A stretch of DNA of 64,000 bases from Bacteroidota bacterium (lineage in GTDB: Bacteria; Bacteroidota; Bacteroidia; Chitinophagales; JADIYW01). The notes below the pieces were generated by a model, which was not told where the DNA came from, did not search any database, and saw only the letters and a program-made list of their open reading frames with translations. Position 1 is the stretch's first letter, and each line of letters opens with the position of its first letter. The position numbers and the translations under genes were made by a program. Where the stretch lies: assembly GCA_020436225.1 (NCBI GenBank), contig JAGQYE010000016.1, forward strand, positions 1 through 64,000. The letters run 5' to 3'. Shown piece after piece: positions 52,520 through 61,849 of this stretch.

Positions 52520-53611
52520 ATGAGTAATCTAAACATCGTACCTCTAAAAGATTGGGGTTTTAATTTCGAGCGACCGATAATAATTTCCGGTCCGTGTTCT
52601 TGCGAAACCGAAGAACAAATGTTGGAAACAGCACAACGTTTAGCAGATAAAGGTATTCACGTATTGCGTGCCGGAATCTGGAAACCACGTACGCGTCCGG
52701 GAATGTTTGAAGGTATTGGCAAAGAAGGTTTGGCTTGGTTAGTAAATGCTGCAAAACAAATCGGCAAACCAACCACTGTAGAAGTAGCAACAGCACAACA
52801 CGTAGAAGAAGCTTTAGAAGCGGGCATTGATATTTTATGGATTGGCGCACGTACAACAGTAAATCCATTTTCTGTGCAAGAAGTAGCTGATGCTTTGCGT
52901 GGAGTTGATATTCCTGTGTTGGTTAAAAATCCAATAAATCCGGATTTGCAACTTTGGTTAGGTAGTATGGAACGTTTAAATGCGGTTGGTATTACCAAAT
53001 TAGGTGCTATTCATCGTGGATTTTCTTCTTACGAAAAATCAAAATATAGAAATAAACCGATGTGGGAATTGCCTGTAGAGTTGAGAAGACTTTATCCTAA
53101 TATGCCGATTATCGTTGACCCTTCTCATATTTGTGGAGTAAGAGATTTAATTCCTTCTGTTTCTCAAAAAGCACTCGACTTAGATTTTGATGGTTTGATG
53201 ATTGAATCGCATCGCGATCCGGATAATGCTTGGAGTGATGCATCTCAACAAGTAACGCCGGAAAGATTAGGAGAAATCGTTTCTTCTTTAGTGGTTCGTA
53301 GCAGCAAATTAGATGATTATGCTGAAAATAAATTGGAAGCTTTGCGTGCGCAAATTGATAGAATTGACAACTATATGTTGGAAATTATGGGCGAACGAAT
53401 GGAGATTGCAAGAAAGATAGGTGAGTTTAAACGCGATAATGGAATTACCATTTTACAAACCAATAGATGGGACGAAATTATTCATGATAGAGTGAAAAAA
53501 GCAGCTAAAAAAGAGCTTACAGAAGACTTTGTTAAGGATTTAATGGAGGCAGTTCACCAAGAATCTATCCGTCATCAAACAAAAATTATGAACAATATTT
53601 TAGCTGAATAA
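52520..53611 (+). CDS. Bifunctional DAHP synthase - chorismate mutase
   Basis: 363 residues. N-terminal type-Ibeta (KDO8P-like) DAHP synthase (~1-265): SGPCSCE (23-29), LRAGIWKPRTRPG, GARTT, KNP and DPSHICG motifs. C-terminal AroQ chorismate mutase (~278-363), helical, with ALRAQIDRIDNYML...ERMEIARKIGEFK and a final HQESIRHQ. The order (synthase first, mutase last) is the one known from Porphyromonas-type enzymes, in which the mutase domain gives prephenate feedback inhibition of the synthase. It provides the mutase missing from PheA and TyrA. Confidence 0.94.
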   Translation: MSNLNIVPLKDWGFNFERPIIISGPCSCETEEQMLETAQRLADKGIHVLRAGIWKPRTRPGMFEGIGKEGLAWLVNAAKQIGKPTTVEVATAQHVEEALEAGIDILWIGARTTVNPFSVQEVADALRGVDIPVLVKNPINPDLQLWLGSMERLNAVGITKLGAIHRGFSSYEKSKYRNKPMWELPVELRRLYPNMPIIVDPSHICGVRDLIPSVSQKALDLDFDGLMIESHRDPDNAWSDASQQVTPERLGEIVSSLVVRSSKLDDYAENKLEALRAQIDRIDNYMLEIMGERMEIARKIGEFKRDNGITILQTNRWDEIIHDRVKKAAKKELTEDFVKDLMEAVHQESIRHQTKIMNNILAE

Positions 53612-53709
53612 TTTGACTTTGTATTTAATATGTTGATTATTAGTTAGTTAATATAAAAATGAATTTTATTCAAAATGTTAGTAGATTTTTGCCTTAGTTC
53701 TAATAAACC

Positions 53710-53738
53710 TTGCTTTTTTATAGAGTTTATTAAATTTG
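53710..53738 (+). promoter_or_regulatory. Promoter of the 68-aa gene
   Basis: TTG (53710-53712), 18-nt spacer, TAAATTTG (53731-53738), a perfect -7 box, 34 nt before the ATG. Confidence 0.6.
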
Positions 53739-53772
53739 AGCAAATCAATTTCTAACCTTAAAAATTACAAAG

Positions 53773-53979
53773 ATGGACAAAGACAAAATGATTAAAGCGT
53801 ATTGCCTTAAAACAAAAGAAAAAAATGTACCTATGCACGATGCAGTAGTTTCAAAAACTGCAAGAGGTGGTTATATGGCATCAGGCAATGATGGCAAAGG
53901 AAATAAAATGGCTGCTATTTTAAGCGAAGCAAAAGCATTGCAAGCAATTAAAGATGGTGTAGCTAAGAAAGGTTTCTAA
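53773..53979 (+). CDS. Small conserved hypothetical protein
   Basis: 68 residues: MIKAYCLKTKEKNVPMHDAV... then an SKTARGGYMASGNDGKGNKMAAIL middle and a helical ALQAIKDGVAKKGF tail. The opening YCxKxKEKxxMxxxxxxxKxxRGxxMAxG resembles DUF5679-like zinc-ribbon proteins, but only one Cys remains, so metal binding is unlikely. Basic, no signal peptide. Good promoter and a strong terminator say it is expressed on its own. Function unknown. Confidence 0.7.
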   Translation: MDKDKMIKAYCLKTKEKNVPMHDAVVSKTARGGYMASGNDGKGNKMAAILSEAKALQAIKDGVAKKGF

Positions 53980-53996
53980 GCCGACATTTTAAAATT

Positions 53997-54037
53997 AAAA
54001 AAGGCTGTCTCTTAAATAATTTGAGACAGCCTTTTTT
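53997..54037. terminator. Bidirectional terminator, 15-bp stem
   Basis: AAAAAAGGCTGTCTC and GAGACAGCCTTTTTT flank an 11-nt loop between the convergent small gene and the D-aminoacylase gene. Confidence 0.92.
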
Positions 54038-54102
54038 GTTTCTTATAGAAAGAGCAACCTAATCAAGTGCTCTTTTATTTGATTAATAATTTGATTTAGC
54101 AA

Positions 54103-55848
54103 TTAATTCCAATTACTTCTCAATAATTGCCCAAATATTTTTTCTTTACCTAAGGCTTCGTGGAATTTTACTTCGCCATTATTTGTATAGGCTTCGTTTC
54201 CATTTATGAAAACATGTTGTACTACTTTTCCACTGCGTTTTATCAAACGATAACTACCATCAAAATGTGGATGATAATCTTCAATCGGTTCAGTATTCAA
54301 ATCAGATTCTAATTTTGTTGGGTCAATAATCACAACATCTGCACGTTTTCCTACAGAAATATCGCCAGCATCAATACCTAAAAAGTCGGCCGGTTCTTTC
54401 GTTAAGCGATGTATAGCTTTTTCTATCGTCATAATATCCGGATTGCGCACAGCTTGCTTTAATAAATGTAAAGCGCCATCGTGGAATGCCATATTTAAGT
54501 TATGTGCACCGGAATCGTTGAAACCCGGAAAGCAATGTTCGCTATTCAATAATTCCATACGTACACTTTCTCTGTGGTTCGATGTTTCGCATTTCCAACG
54601 AATTTGCGTGTCGTATTCCGCTAATAAATTCATAAAATGTTCAACAGGTTCTTTGCCTGCTTCTTTGGCAATTTGGTCGAAGTTTTTGCCAACATGTGCT
54701 TCCACCGGCGATTTAATTACCCACATTTCCTTTAATGCTTTCGGGAAAACAGATGCTGCTTTATGATTCCATTCTTTTAAGAATTGTTTTCTAAATTCCT
54801 GATCGGTAAACATTTTTCTTCTGCCTTCTCTGTCGGAAGAAATGGCTTTTATCATACACGGAAATTCTTCAAACAATGGCGTTACAGGACCATCTCCATA
54901 ATTTAAAAATGGAACAGATAATGTTTGGAATTTCATTTTTGTTCGCAACACTTTGTTACCTAAGAATCCTAATAATTTTAAAAGTTTATAAATTCGTTCA
55001 TTTGATTTTAAATCTAAAGCAGCAACAATAGTTGTTTTCAATGTTTTTTTGAAAAATCCACCTTGACTTAATCTTGTTATAGTAGCGAACGATGTTTTGT
55101 CTACCGCATTTGGTGTGATTTGTAATACGCGATTTCTGTTGCGTAGCACGTTTGCCAAGCGTTTATATTCAGACCTTGCAGCTAACTGAGACGGTACAGA
55201 ATAACCTGTAAATTGAGGAGAATAAACGCCTGCCCAACGATGAAAGGGCAACATATCTACAGAAAGACCGAGGTATCCGGCATCTAAGGCATCGGCAACA
55301 ATTTTTTCCATTTTTTGCAATTCTTCTTCGCTTGCTTTTCGCTCTTTAAAACTTCGCTCTAAACCCATCACATGAATACGCAAGTTAGAATGTCCCAAGA
55401 AAGAAGCGATATTAGGACCAACCGGAACTGTATCTAAGTGTTCATAATATTCGCGAACGTTTGTCCATTTCATATTGCCCAGCATCCATTTGCTCAATAC
55501 TTTCGCCGGAATATTCTCGACACGCGCAAATAAATCAACAATTTCTTCTTCTTTTCCAAGTGCAGCTGAAAGTGAGCAATTGCCAATTACAACCGTAGTT
55601 ACGCCATGTCGAACAGACTCTTCTAATGCCGGCATTACTTCTAATTCTGCATCATAATGCGCATGAATATCTAATAATCCCGGCATAACCCATTTGCCAG
55701 AGGCATCTATTTCTTTTGCATTTTCAATTGTCGGAGCTTTATCCAAAACGGCATCTATCTTATTGTCTTTGATAACCACATCTTTTTGAATGCCTTTATT
55801 GCCTAATCCGTCAAAATAAATACCGTTTCTGATTATTGTAGTTTCCAT
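54103..55848 (-). CDS. D-aminoacylase (N-acyl-D-amino-acid deacylase) family
   Basis: 581-residue amidohydrolase. Zinc-type start PGLLDIHAHYDAE with H62 and H64, TTVVIGNCSLS, SHSNLRIHVMG-like HSN segment, and a long insert; C-terminal GKRADVVIIDPTK with the usual beta-sandwich return. D-aminoacylases release D-amino acids from N-acyl forms. No signal peptide. On the same strand, but beyond the ferredoxin gene, lie an aldehyde dehydrogenase and a D-threonine-aldolase-like PLP enzyme, hinting at D-amino-acid use. Confidence 0.82.
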   Translation of the reverse strand: METTIIRNGIYFDGLGNKGIQKDVVIKDNKIDAVLDKAPTIENAKEIDASGKWVMPGLLDIHAHYDAELEVMPALEESVRHGVTTVVIGNCSLSAALGKEEEIVDLFARVENIPAKVLSKWMLGNMKWTNVREYYEHLDTVPVGPNIASFLGHSNLRIHVMGLERSFKERKASEEELQKMEKIVADALDAGYLGLSVDMLPFHRWAGVYSPQFTGYSVPSQLAARSEYKRLANVLRNRNRVLQITPNAVDKTSFATITRLSQGGFFKKTLKTTIVAALDLKSNERIYKLLKLLGFLGNKVLRTKMKFQTLSVPFLNYGDGPVTPLFEEFPCMIKAISSDREGRRKMFTDQEFRKQFLKEWNHKAASVFPKALKEMWVIKSPVEAHVGKNFDQIAKEAGKEPVEHFMNLLAEYDTQIRWKCETSNHRESVRMELLNSEHCFPGFNDSGAHNLNMAFHDGALHLLKQAVRNPDIMTIEKAIHRLTKEPADFLGIDAGDISVGKRADVVIIDPTKLESDLNTEPIEDYHPHFDGSYRLIKRSGKVVQHVFINGNEAYTNNGEVKFHEALGKEKIFGQLLRSNWN

Positions 55849-55981
55849 ATAAAAAAGTAAAAAGTTAAGTAAGTAAAATTAATGAAATTTACCTAATCCT
55901 TATTCAAAAATGAAAAGATTATGGTTAATAAAAATCAAGAATAATCTTGCGTTAATTAATTTAAACTAAATTCGAGATGCA

Positions 55982-56011
55982 TTGTTAGTGTTAATGATTT
56001 TACTATTTTTG
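55982..56011 (+). promoter_or_regulatory. Ferredoxin promoter
   Basis: TTG (55982-55984), 19-nt spacer, TATTTTTG (56004-56011), with the ATG 18 nt on at 56029; 5' UTR about 10 nt. Confidence 0.6.
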
Positions 56012-56028
56012 ATTTATTAAGAAAAGAA

Positions 56029-56310
56029 ATGGCACATACAGTAAAAGTTATATTAGACGGCATTGAACATACCATTCAAGTGAATGATGATGAGACAATT
56101 TTAGAAGCGGCAATTAATGCTGATTTAGATCCGCCTTATGCTTGTCGTGTTGCGGCTTGTTGTAGTTGTAAAGCAAAATTAATTGAGGGCGAAGTGGAAA
56201 TGGACGACGATGAACCATTAACCGAAGAAGAGAAAGAAGAAGGTTTTATCTTGACTTGTCAATCGCATCCTAAAACAGCAACTTGCGTCATTAATTACGA
56301 TGAAGCTTAA
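56029..56310 (+). CDS. Plant-type [2Fe-2S] ferredoxin
   Basis: 93 residues with the ferredoxin fold and cluster ligands C39, C44, C47 (C-x4-C-x2-C) and C77. Sequence CRVAACCSCKAKLIEGEVEMDDDEPLTEEEKEEG resembles the ferredoxin domain of PaaE-type reductases, here standing alone. Highly acidic, as for electron-carrier docking. Its redox partner is not adjacent. Confidence 0.93.
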   Translation: MAHTVKVILDGIEHTIQVNDDETILEAAINADLDPPYACRVAACCSCKAKLIEGEVEMDDDEPLTEEEKEEGFILTCQSHPKTATCVINYDEA

Positions 56311-56316
56311 ATTATA

Positions 56317-56347
56317 AATGGCTTACTTTCAAAGAAAGTAAGCCATT
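56317..56347. terminator. Hairpin terminator after ferredoxin
   Basis: AATGGCTTACTTTC - AAA - GAAAGTAAGCCATT, a perfect 14-bp stem starting 6 nt after the stop; the T-tract is weak (CTTGTTTTA). Lies between convergent genes. Confidence 0.75.
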
Positions 56348-56370
56348 CTTGTTTTATTTAGTTTGGATTC

Positions 56371-57945
56371 CTATTTGAATTTTTCTTTATTTCCAATACC
56401 ATCTAATGGTAGTACATTGGCTAAGAATTTAAACCAGTTTCTTGTTTTTCCAAACCAACTCAACATGACAGCATGTAGTAATTTATATTTAGAGTTTGTA
56501 TAAGGATACCATTGAGGCTCAATCAATTTGCCTTGTTTGTCAATCAAAACAGATTTTAAGTTACAAAATGCCAATAAACCATCTTCGCCTTTAAATCTGC
56601 CAATGCCACTGTCTTTCATGCCACCAAAAGGTAAATAAGGATTGGCTTCGTTGAGCATGTGGTTGTTTACGCAAACATTTCCGCACTTTATAGCTCTTGC
56701 TACTCTGATGCCACGGTCAACATCTTTACTCCAAACTGAAGCACTTAATCCATAAACAGAATCATTAGCTAATGCAATAGCTTCTTCTTCTGTTTTAAAT
56801 TTCATGATGGCTAATGTTGGTCCAAAAGTTTCTTCAGATGCAACCTTCATTTCGTGTGTACAATTTTCTAATATTGTTGGCGGAATATGGTGAGAGCCTT
56901 TTTCTTGAATACCTCCACAAAGTAATTTTGCACCTTTTGCTAAAGCATCTTCAATATGATCTTCAATAATTTTTACTTGAAATGAAGCTGTAATAGCACC
57001 AACGTCACAATCTTCCGGAGATTTAGTGTCTCTATTTGGATGAGAAGTACGCAAGCGTTTTGTTCTTTCCACTAAGTATGGAACAAGCTTGTCATAAATC
57101 CCTTCTTGAACATATAAACGCTCTATTCCGGTACAATTTTGCCCGGCATTGGTAAATGCACCCCACATAATTCCGTTTGCGGTACGGTCGATATCTACAT
57201 CATCGAATACTATACTTGGATCTTTGCCGCCTAATTCTAAATCAATTGGAATAAGTTGTTTGGCGCAGGCTTCCATTAGTTTTTTGCCTGTTCCAACACT
57301 TCCGGTAAAATGAACTTTGTCCGGTTTTTGTGCCAATAAATTGCTGCCTGTTGCTTTGCCACCGATGATGACTTGAATGGCATCTTTCATAAAGCCACTG
57401 TTAGCGAAGAAATGTTCCCAAAGTGGTTTTAAAGGCGTTACTTCTGATGGTTTTACGATGCTGGCATTTCCGGCTAAAAACGACATTAAACTTGGAACTA
57501 TAACCTGATAGAAAGGGAAATTCCAAGGAGTAATAATTAAAACTGTTCCTAAAGGCTCTCTAAATTGACGTGATTTTTTCTCCATTAAGAAAATTGGCCA
57601 ATTCATTTTTTGGTCTTTTAATACCTTGGGTGCCAATTTAGTATATACATCAATTACATCTGTTACTTCAAATACTTCTGCAGCAAATGCATCGGTTCTT
57701 GCTTTTCCGGTTTCTGCAATAATGCAATCCAAGATAAAATCACTGTGTTCTAATACGTAATCTCTGATTTTGTGAACTTCGACAATACGTTGTTCGATGG
57801 TCATTGCTTGAATGGTTTTCTGAACAGTTCTTGCTTTTTCAAAAATTTGACCAGCTTGTTCTTCTGAGATGTCGTCAATCTCATATAAGGTGGTACTAAT
57901 TATTGGATTGTTTACTTTAATTGAGTTGTTTATCAGTGTTTCCAT
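56371..57945 (-). CDS. NAD(P)-dependent aldehyde dehydrogenase
   Basis: 524 residues. TPWNFPF (139-145), FTGSVGTG (213-220), general base E237 (ELGGKDP) and nucleophile C271 (NAGQNCTGIERLYV), then the PFGGMKDSGIGR C-terminal motif. Slightly long, with a C-terminal hydrophobic/aromatic extension (HAVMLSWFGKTRNWFKFL) like membrane-associated fatty-aldehyde-type ALDHs. Downstream of the PLP racemase/aldolase-like gene on the same strand. Substrate unknown. Confidence 0.88.
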   Translation of the reverse strand: METLINNSIKVNNPIISTTLYEIDDISEEQAGQIFEKARTVQKTIQAMTIEQRIVEVHKIRDYVLEHSDFILDCIIAETGKARTDAFAAEVFEVTDVIDVYTKLAPKVLKDQKMNWPIFLMEKKSRQFREPLGTVLIITPWNFPFYQVIVPSLMSFLAGNASIVKPSEVTPLKPLWEHFFANSGFMKDAIQVIIGGKATGSNLLAQKPDKVHFTGSVGTGKKLMEACAKQLIPIDLELGGKDPSIVFDDVDIDRTANGIMWGAFTNAGQNCTGIERLYVQEGIYDKLVPYLVERTKRLRTSHPNRDTKSPEDCDVGAITASFQVKIIEDHIEDALAKGAKLLCGGIQEKGSHHIPPTILENCTHEMKVASEETFGPTLAIMKFKTEEEAIALANDSVYGLSASVWSKDVDRGIRVARAIKCGNVCVNNHMLNEANPYLPFGGMKDSGIGRFKGEDGLLAFCNLKSVLIDKQGKLIEPQWYPYTNSKYKLLHAVMLSWFGKTRNWFKFLANVLPLDGIGNKEKFK

Positions 57946-58042
57946 AATGGTTAATTAGGGTAACAATATACCTACAAATAGTGATACATAAAAATAAGCG
58001 CGTAAAAAAAATGGGAAGAAATCTTTAATATTAACTATCAAT

Positions 58043-59242
58043 TTATAGAAAACATTTTCCTTGTCCGCGATAGGTTGGTGTTGTGCCAATATTTTTTCCG
58101 TCGGAAATTAAGTGCAATTGATTAAAACGCTCACAAAGTTCGCCGGCTTTACTATGTCTAAATAGGATCGTATCGCCGATAGAAAGTTGTTCTTTTCCAT
58201 AATAAACACAAGGAGTTTGCACTTCTCCTGTTCCTTCGTTTTCTGTCAATTGTATGTCTTGTGGTAAATAAGGCTTAGGTTGTTTATCTATACCAATAGT
58301 ACCGCTGGCAATATATCCACCGCCTAAACAAGTATAGGTATTTTCATTTGGTTTTCTAACGATTTGTACAGCAAATCCGGCTGCCGGTTGATGGTGAAAA
58401 TTACTATAATAATCAAAAAGGGCAGGAGAATAGAAACCGGAACCGACTGTTATTTCGGTTACCCAATCTTCTTGCATGCTACTTTCAATACTTCCTGTGC
58501 CACCTGCATTTACAAAATCTAATACATGATTTTTACTTTTAATGTAGTCAACAATTTCTTTTCTTCTGTTTGAAAAATCTTTAATGGATAATTTCTTTAA
58601 ATACGGTATTAGATAATTTTTAATTCCATTAGCCGGATTTTTATCACCTAATCCTGCAATTTGAGCTTCATAACCCATAACTCCTTTTAGAGAAATATTC
58701 GGATATTTATCAAATGCATCGATAAATTGCTTTGCTTTATTTACGCTGTTTAGTGGCGAACGCATCACACCAAACAACAAACCCGGAAATGAAGTGGACA
58801 TATCAATATCTATACAAATAGGTTGAACAACGCCGATAGATAATGCTATTGCTTGGATGAGTTTTAAGTGTTCTTCACTATCCACCATCAAAATTATTTT
58901 TTTTCCTGATTTTGTTGCTTTACAAATCTGTTCGATTTCATTTTTATTGACAATAGGATATCCTAATAGTATATCATCAAAATCATTTTCGGATAAAAAG
59001 AGAGCTTCATTTCCTGAGTAACTCAGGATGCCTTTGTAAATCGGATTAGCATTAAAAATTCTGCGAAGAACATCTATACATCTTATGGACTTAGAAGCTA
59101 CACGTATAGTTTTATTTTTTACAGTAACTCTTTTGGCAATATCCTGACAATTTTGGTTTAATAAATCAACATCACAAAAAGCAAGTGGTAATGAAAGATC
59201 TTTAAAAATATTGTTGTAGTAAGTGAAATTTCTGGTTAGCAT
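58043..59242 (-). CDS. Alanine-racemase-fold PLP enzyme (D-threonine aldolase/D-serine dehydratase-like)
   Basis: 399 residues. Fold-type III PLP barrel with the Schiff-base lysine K51 in RVASKSIRC, and a C-terminal beta domain containing a Cys near CLGGGYIASG and a late HSKAGELCERF, matching the D-Thr-aldolase/DSD1-like subgroup whose His and Cys can bind a divalent metal. It is more likely a metal-assisted D-amino-acid lyase or racemase than a peptidoglycan alanine racemase. Substrate uncertain. Confidence 0.8.
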   Translation of the reverse strand: MLTRNFTYYNNIFKDLSLPLAFCDVDLLNQNCQDIAKRVTVKNKTIRVASKSIRCIDVLRRIFNANPIYKGILSYSGNEALFLSENDFDDILLGYPIVNKNEIEQICKATKSGKKIILMVDSEEHLKLIQAIALSIGVVQPICIDIDMSTSFPGLLFGVMRSPLNSVNKAKQFIDAFDKYPNISLKGVMGYEAQIAGLGDKNPANGIKNYLIPYLKKLSIKDFSNRRKEIVDYIKSKNHVLDFVNAGGTGSIESSMQEDWVTEITVGSGFYSPALFDYYSNFHHQPAAGFAVQIVRKPNENTYTCLGGGYIASGTIGIDKQPKPYLPQDIQLTENEGTGEVQTPCVYYGKEQLSIGDTILFRHSKAGELCERFNQLHLISDGKNIGTTPTYRGQGKCFL

Positions 59243-59280
59243 TATTTAATATTTAATCCAAAGAATTTTTTTCGTTTATA

Positions 59281-61728
59281 TCAAAATTCTAAGCGATACT
59301 GCATGGTAAAGTTAATTGGAGGCTCGAGTTTCCCGACTCGGAGCCAATATTCTCGATTGGTGAGATTCTTGACTATAAATCCGAAAGTATGTCTGTTTTT
59401 ATACGTATAAAACATTCGAGCATTCACGATAAAATCTCCATTTTTAGGCTTATTATTATAATATTCGTCGATACCTGCACCGGGAATTGCCAAGAATAAT
59501 TTATCAAAGTTTTCTTGATTGCTATAATAACGAGCATCTACGCCAATGGTAAGTTTATTGTCGTAAGTATATTCAAAATCTAAAGTGAGTAAATGTCTAT
59601 TTCTATATTTCAAAACATAACTTGCTGTATCTCCAGTGATAGGCGTAAACATATGTCTAAAGAATGCACCGAGATATGGTCCCACTCTATCTAATCCATA
59701 ACCCAAATATTTATCTAACATAATTGGCAATGTATAAGTATAGCCTGTCATGATATTGAAAGAATGTTTCTTATACGTAATGGCATGTTTTAATGAAATA
59801 TCTAATCCGGCAATCCGAGCATCGGTAATATTTTCTGCTTTTAACTTAATAAGTGCATAATAGGTTGTGTCTGATAAATTGACATTAAAGTCAACCATAT
59901 TTTTATATTGTTGCCAGAAAAAGGCAATATCAATTAATCCGGAATATTTCTTCCCTTTAGAAAATAATTTTTGTTGATAGCCTATTTCTGATGTCCATCC
60001 ATATTCAGGTTGTAAATCATCATTTGGTAAAATAGCCAATGTATTGCGTACAACAGTAGAGTCATAGTTGAACACATAAACAGTATCGCCAAGTGGACTA
60101 TATTCGTATCTAACTTTTGGGAATACTACGTTCGAGCTACCAAGTGTTAAATCTACAAATCGTTCTGCAAAGCTTGGAAAACGATATGCCTGCCCAATAT
60201 TAAAACGAATAGATGCTTTTGAAGTAACTTGATAATTTAATCCGGCACGCCATTGTCCCGGTAAATAAAATTTACGTTTTCCGCTACTGTTTTTAAAATC
60301 AGTTCCCGTAACACCCGATTTACCTTGATACGTAAATGTTTCAATTCTAACGCCGCCCGAAAGTGTAAGATTCTTGTATTTTTTATCTAATTGCATGTAG
60401 GCTGCAAATAGATTGGCTACTTTATTTGGAGTGCCGCTAAAATCAGGCACATTTATCCATAAAAATTGATTATTTGCACCTGCAATTAGTGTGAAATCTT
60501 TGGCTGCATATTGTTTTGTAAATCGATAATCAATATTTTCTAAAATTGTTTTCGTGTCAAATGAAGGTCTATTAAAATATGTTCTTGTCAGAATTTCGTG
60601 TTTATTATTCTTCTTATCATACATGGTAACGTATGGGTCGAATGTCAATCGGATGTTTGTAAAAACATTATTGGCAGACGGTATGTAAGAGCCTTCTTTA
60701 TTATTTTTCCAATAGAAAAATTCTGTTTCTTGATTATAGGAAAAACTTCCTGCTAAACCCCAACTTAATCGTTCATTTTTTTTACTTGTCCAACGAGTTC
60801 GATAGGTAACACGCGCTAAATATTCTAAGCCGTCTTCATATTGTTGATTTTGGATATAAGCAGCTCCTCCAACGGTATATTCGAAATTATTGGATACTTT
60901 ATGAGAGCGCATAAAAGTGAAACCGGTGCTGGGTTGCGGAATATCCCACCATTTAGCTTCTCGGCGTTTAGGCGGACCATAAAATGAAAGAAAAGATGTA
61001 AAACGAGTTTTTGGTGTTTTAGTAGGAACTTCGGTGCGTAAGTTAATCGTTCCATTCATTGCTGAAGAGCCATATAATACGGAAGATGCGCCTTTTAAAA
61101 CTTCAATTTGTCCAACTGTTTCAATTGGTAATAATGCCCATTTAATGTCGCCTCTGTCTGGAGATAAAATGGTTTGTCCATCTAATACAAAACCTACACG
61201 CGAGCCTACACCATAAGCCCAACCGCTTCCTCCGCGAATATTAGCTTGACCATCTGCAACGTTCAATCCTGAAACTCTACGTAAAACTTCATCAATTTTT
61301 GTTGCATTGGTATTTAGAATTTGTTTAGGTTTTACTACTTCAATAGAAATTACTTCTTCGCTGGCTTTTTTGGGAAACATTGAACCGGTAATTACCAACT
61401 CATCACCTAAAACATTGGTTAATTCTTCTTCTAATGAAATATCCAAGCGTATTGTGTCATTCTCATTTGCTGTTACGCTTTTAGATATTTCTTTAAATCC
61501 AACATAAGAAAACGTAAGCGTATGCGTGCCTGCTGTAGTTTTAATTTCGTAATTTCCATTTAAGTCTGATATAGACGAAGTAGAACTATCAGACAAGATA
61601 TTAACTCCAATTAATGCTTCTTTAGAAATGTTATCTATAATTGTTCCTTTAACTATTACATCTTGAGCAAAACCTCCAAAAGGAATAATTAGCAAAAAAA
61701 ATAAAAAATACTTGATTGTTTTTCTCAT
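59281..61728 (-). CDS. TonB-dependent outer-membrane receptor
   Basis: 815 residues. Signal peptide (1-21), carboxypeptidase-D regulatory-like domain (~24-105, VKGTIIDNISKEALIGVNIL...YVGF), plug domain (~110-225; VLRRVSGLNVADGQANIRGGSGWAYG, GQIEVLKGASSVLYGSSAMNG) and a 22-strand beta-barrel ending in ...FTMQYRLEF with the C-terminal aromatic. No SusD-like partner is next to it, so a siderophore, vitamin or small-ligand importer is likelier than a glycan system. It is a close structural paralogue of the next gene. Confidence 0.92.
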   Translation of the reverse strand: MRKTIKYFLFFLLIIPFGGFAQDVIVKGTIIDNISKEALIGVNILSDSSTSSISDLNGNYEIKTTAGTHTLTFSYVGFKEISKSVTANENDTIRLDISLEEELTNVLGDELVITGSMFPKKASEEVISIEVVKPKQILNTNATKIDEVLRRVSGLNVADGQANIRGGSGWAYGVGSRVGFVLDGQTILSPDRGDIKWALLPIETVGQIEVLKGASSVLYGSSAMNGTINLRTEVPTKTPKTRFTSFLSFYGPPKRREAKWWDIPQPSTGFTFMRSHKVSNNFEYTVGGAAYIQNQQYEDGLEYLARVTYRTRWTSKKNERLSWGLAGSFSYNQETEFFYWKNNKEGSYIPSANNVFTNIRLTFDPYVTMYDKKNNKHEILTRTYFNRPSFDTKTILENIDYRFTKQYAAKDFTLIAGANNQFLWINVPDFSGTPNKVANLFAAYMQLDKKYKNLTLSGGVRIETFTYQGKSGVTGTDFKNSSGKRKFYLPGQWRAGLNYQVTSKASIRFNIGQAYRFPSFAERFVDLTLGSSNVVFPKVRYEYSPLGDTVYVFNYDSTVVRNTLAILPNDDLQPEYGWTSEIGYQQKLFSKGKKYSGLIDIAFFWQQYKNMVDFNVNLSDTTYYALIKLKAENITDARIAGLDISLKHAITYKKHSFNIMTGYTYTLPIMLDKYLGYGLDRVGPYLGAFFRHMFTPITGDTASYVLKYRNRHLLTLDFEYTYDNKLTIGVDARYYSNQENFDKLFLAIPGAGIDEYYNNKPKNGDFIVNARMFYTYKNRHTFGFIVKNLTNREYWLRVGKLEPPINFTMQYRLEF

Positions 61729-61781
61729 ATAGATATTTTGTGTAAAAATACCTTAGTTTTTTCTAAATGCTATTAAATGAA

Positions 61782-61833
61782 AATAAACTTTTGTGAACAT
61801 ACACTTAAATAGTGATGAACACAAAAGTTTATT
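61782..61833 (-). terminator. Long hairpin between the two receptors
   Basis: AATAAACTTTTGTG and CACAAAAGTTTATT form a perfect 14-bp stem around a 24-nt loop containing an inner CACT/AGTG pair; on the minus strand it is followed by TTTCATTT. Position just past the upstream receptor's stop suggests termination or mRNA-end protection. Confidence 0.65.
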
Positions 61834-61849
61834 AAACTTGGTTTATTAA

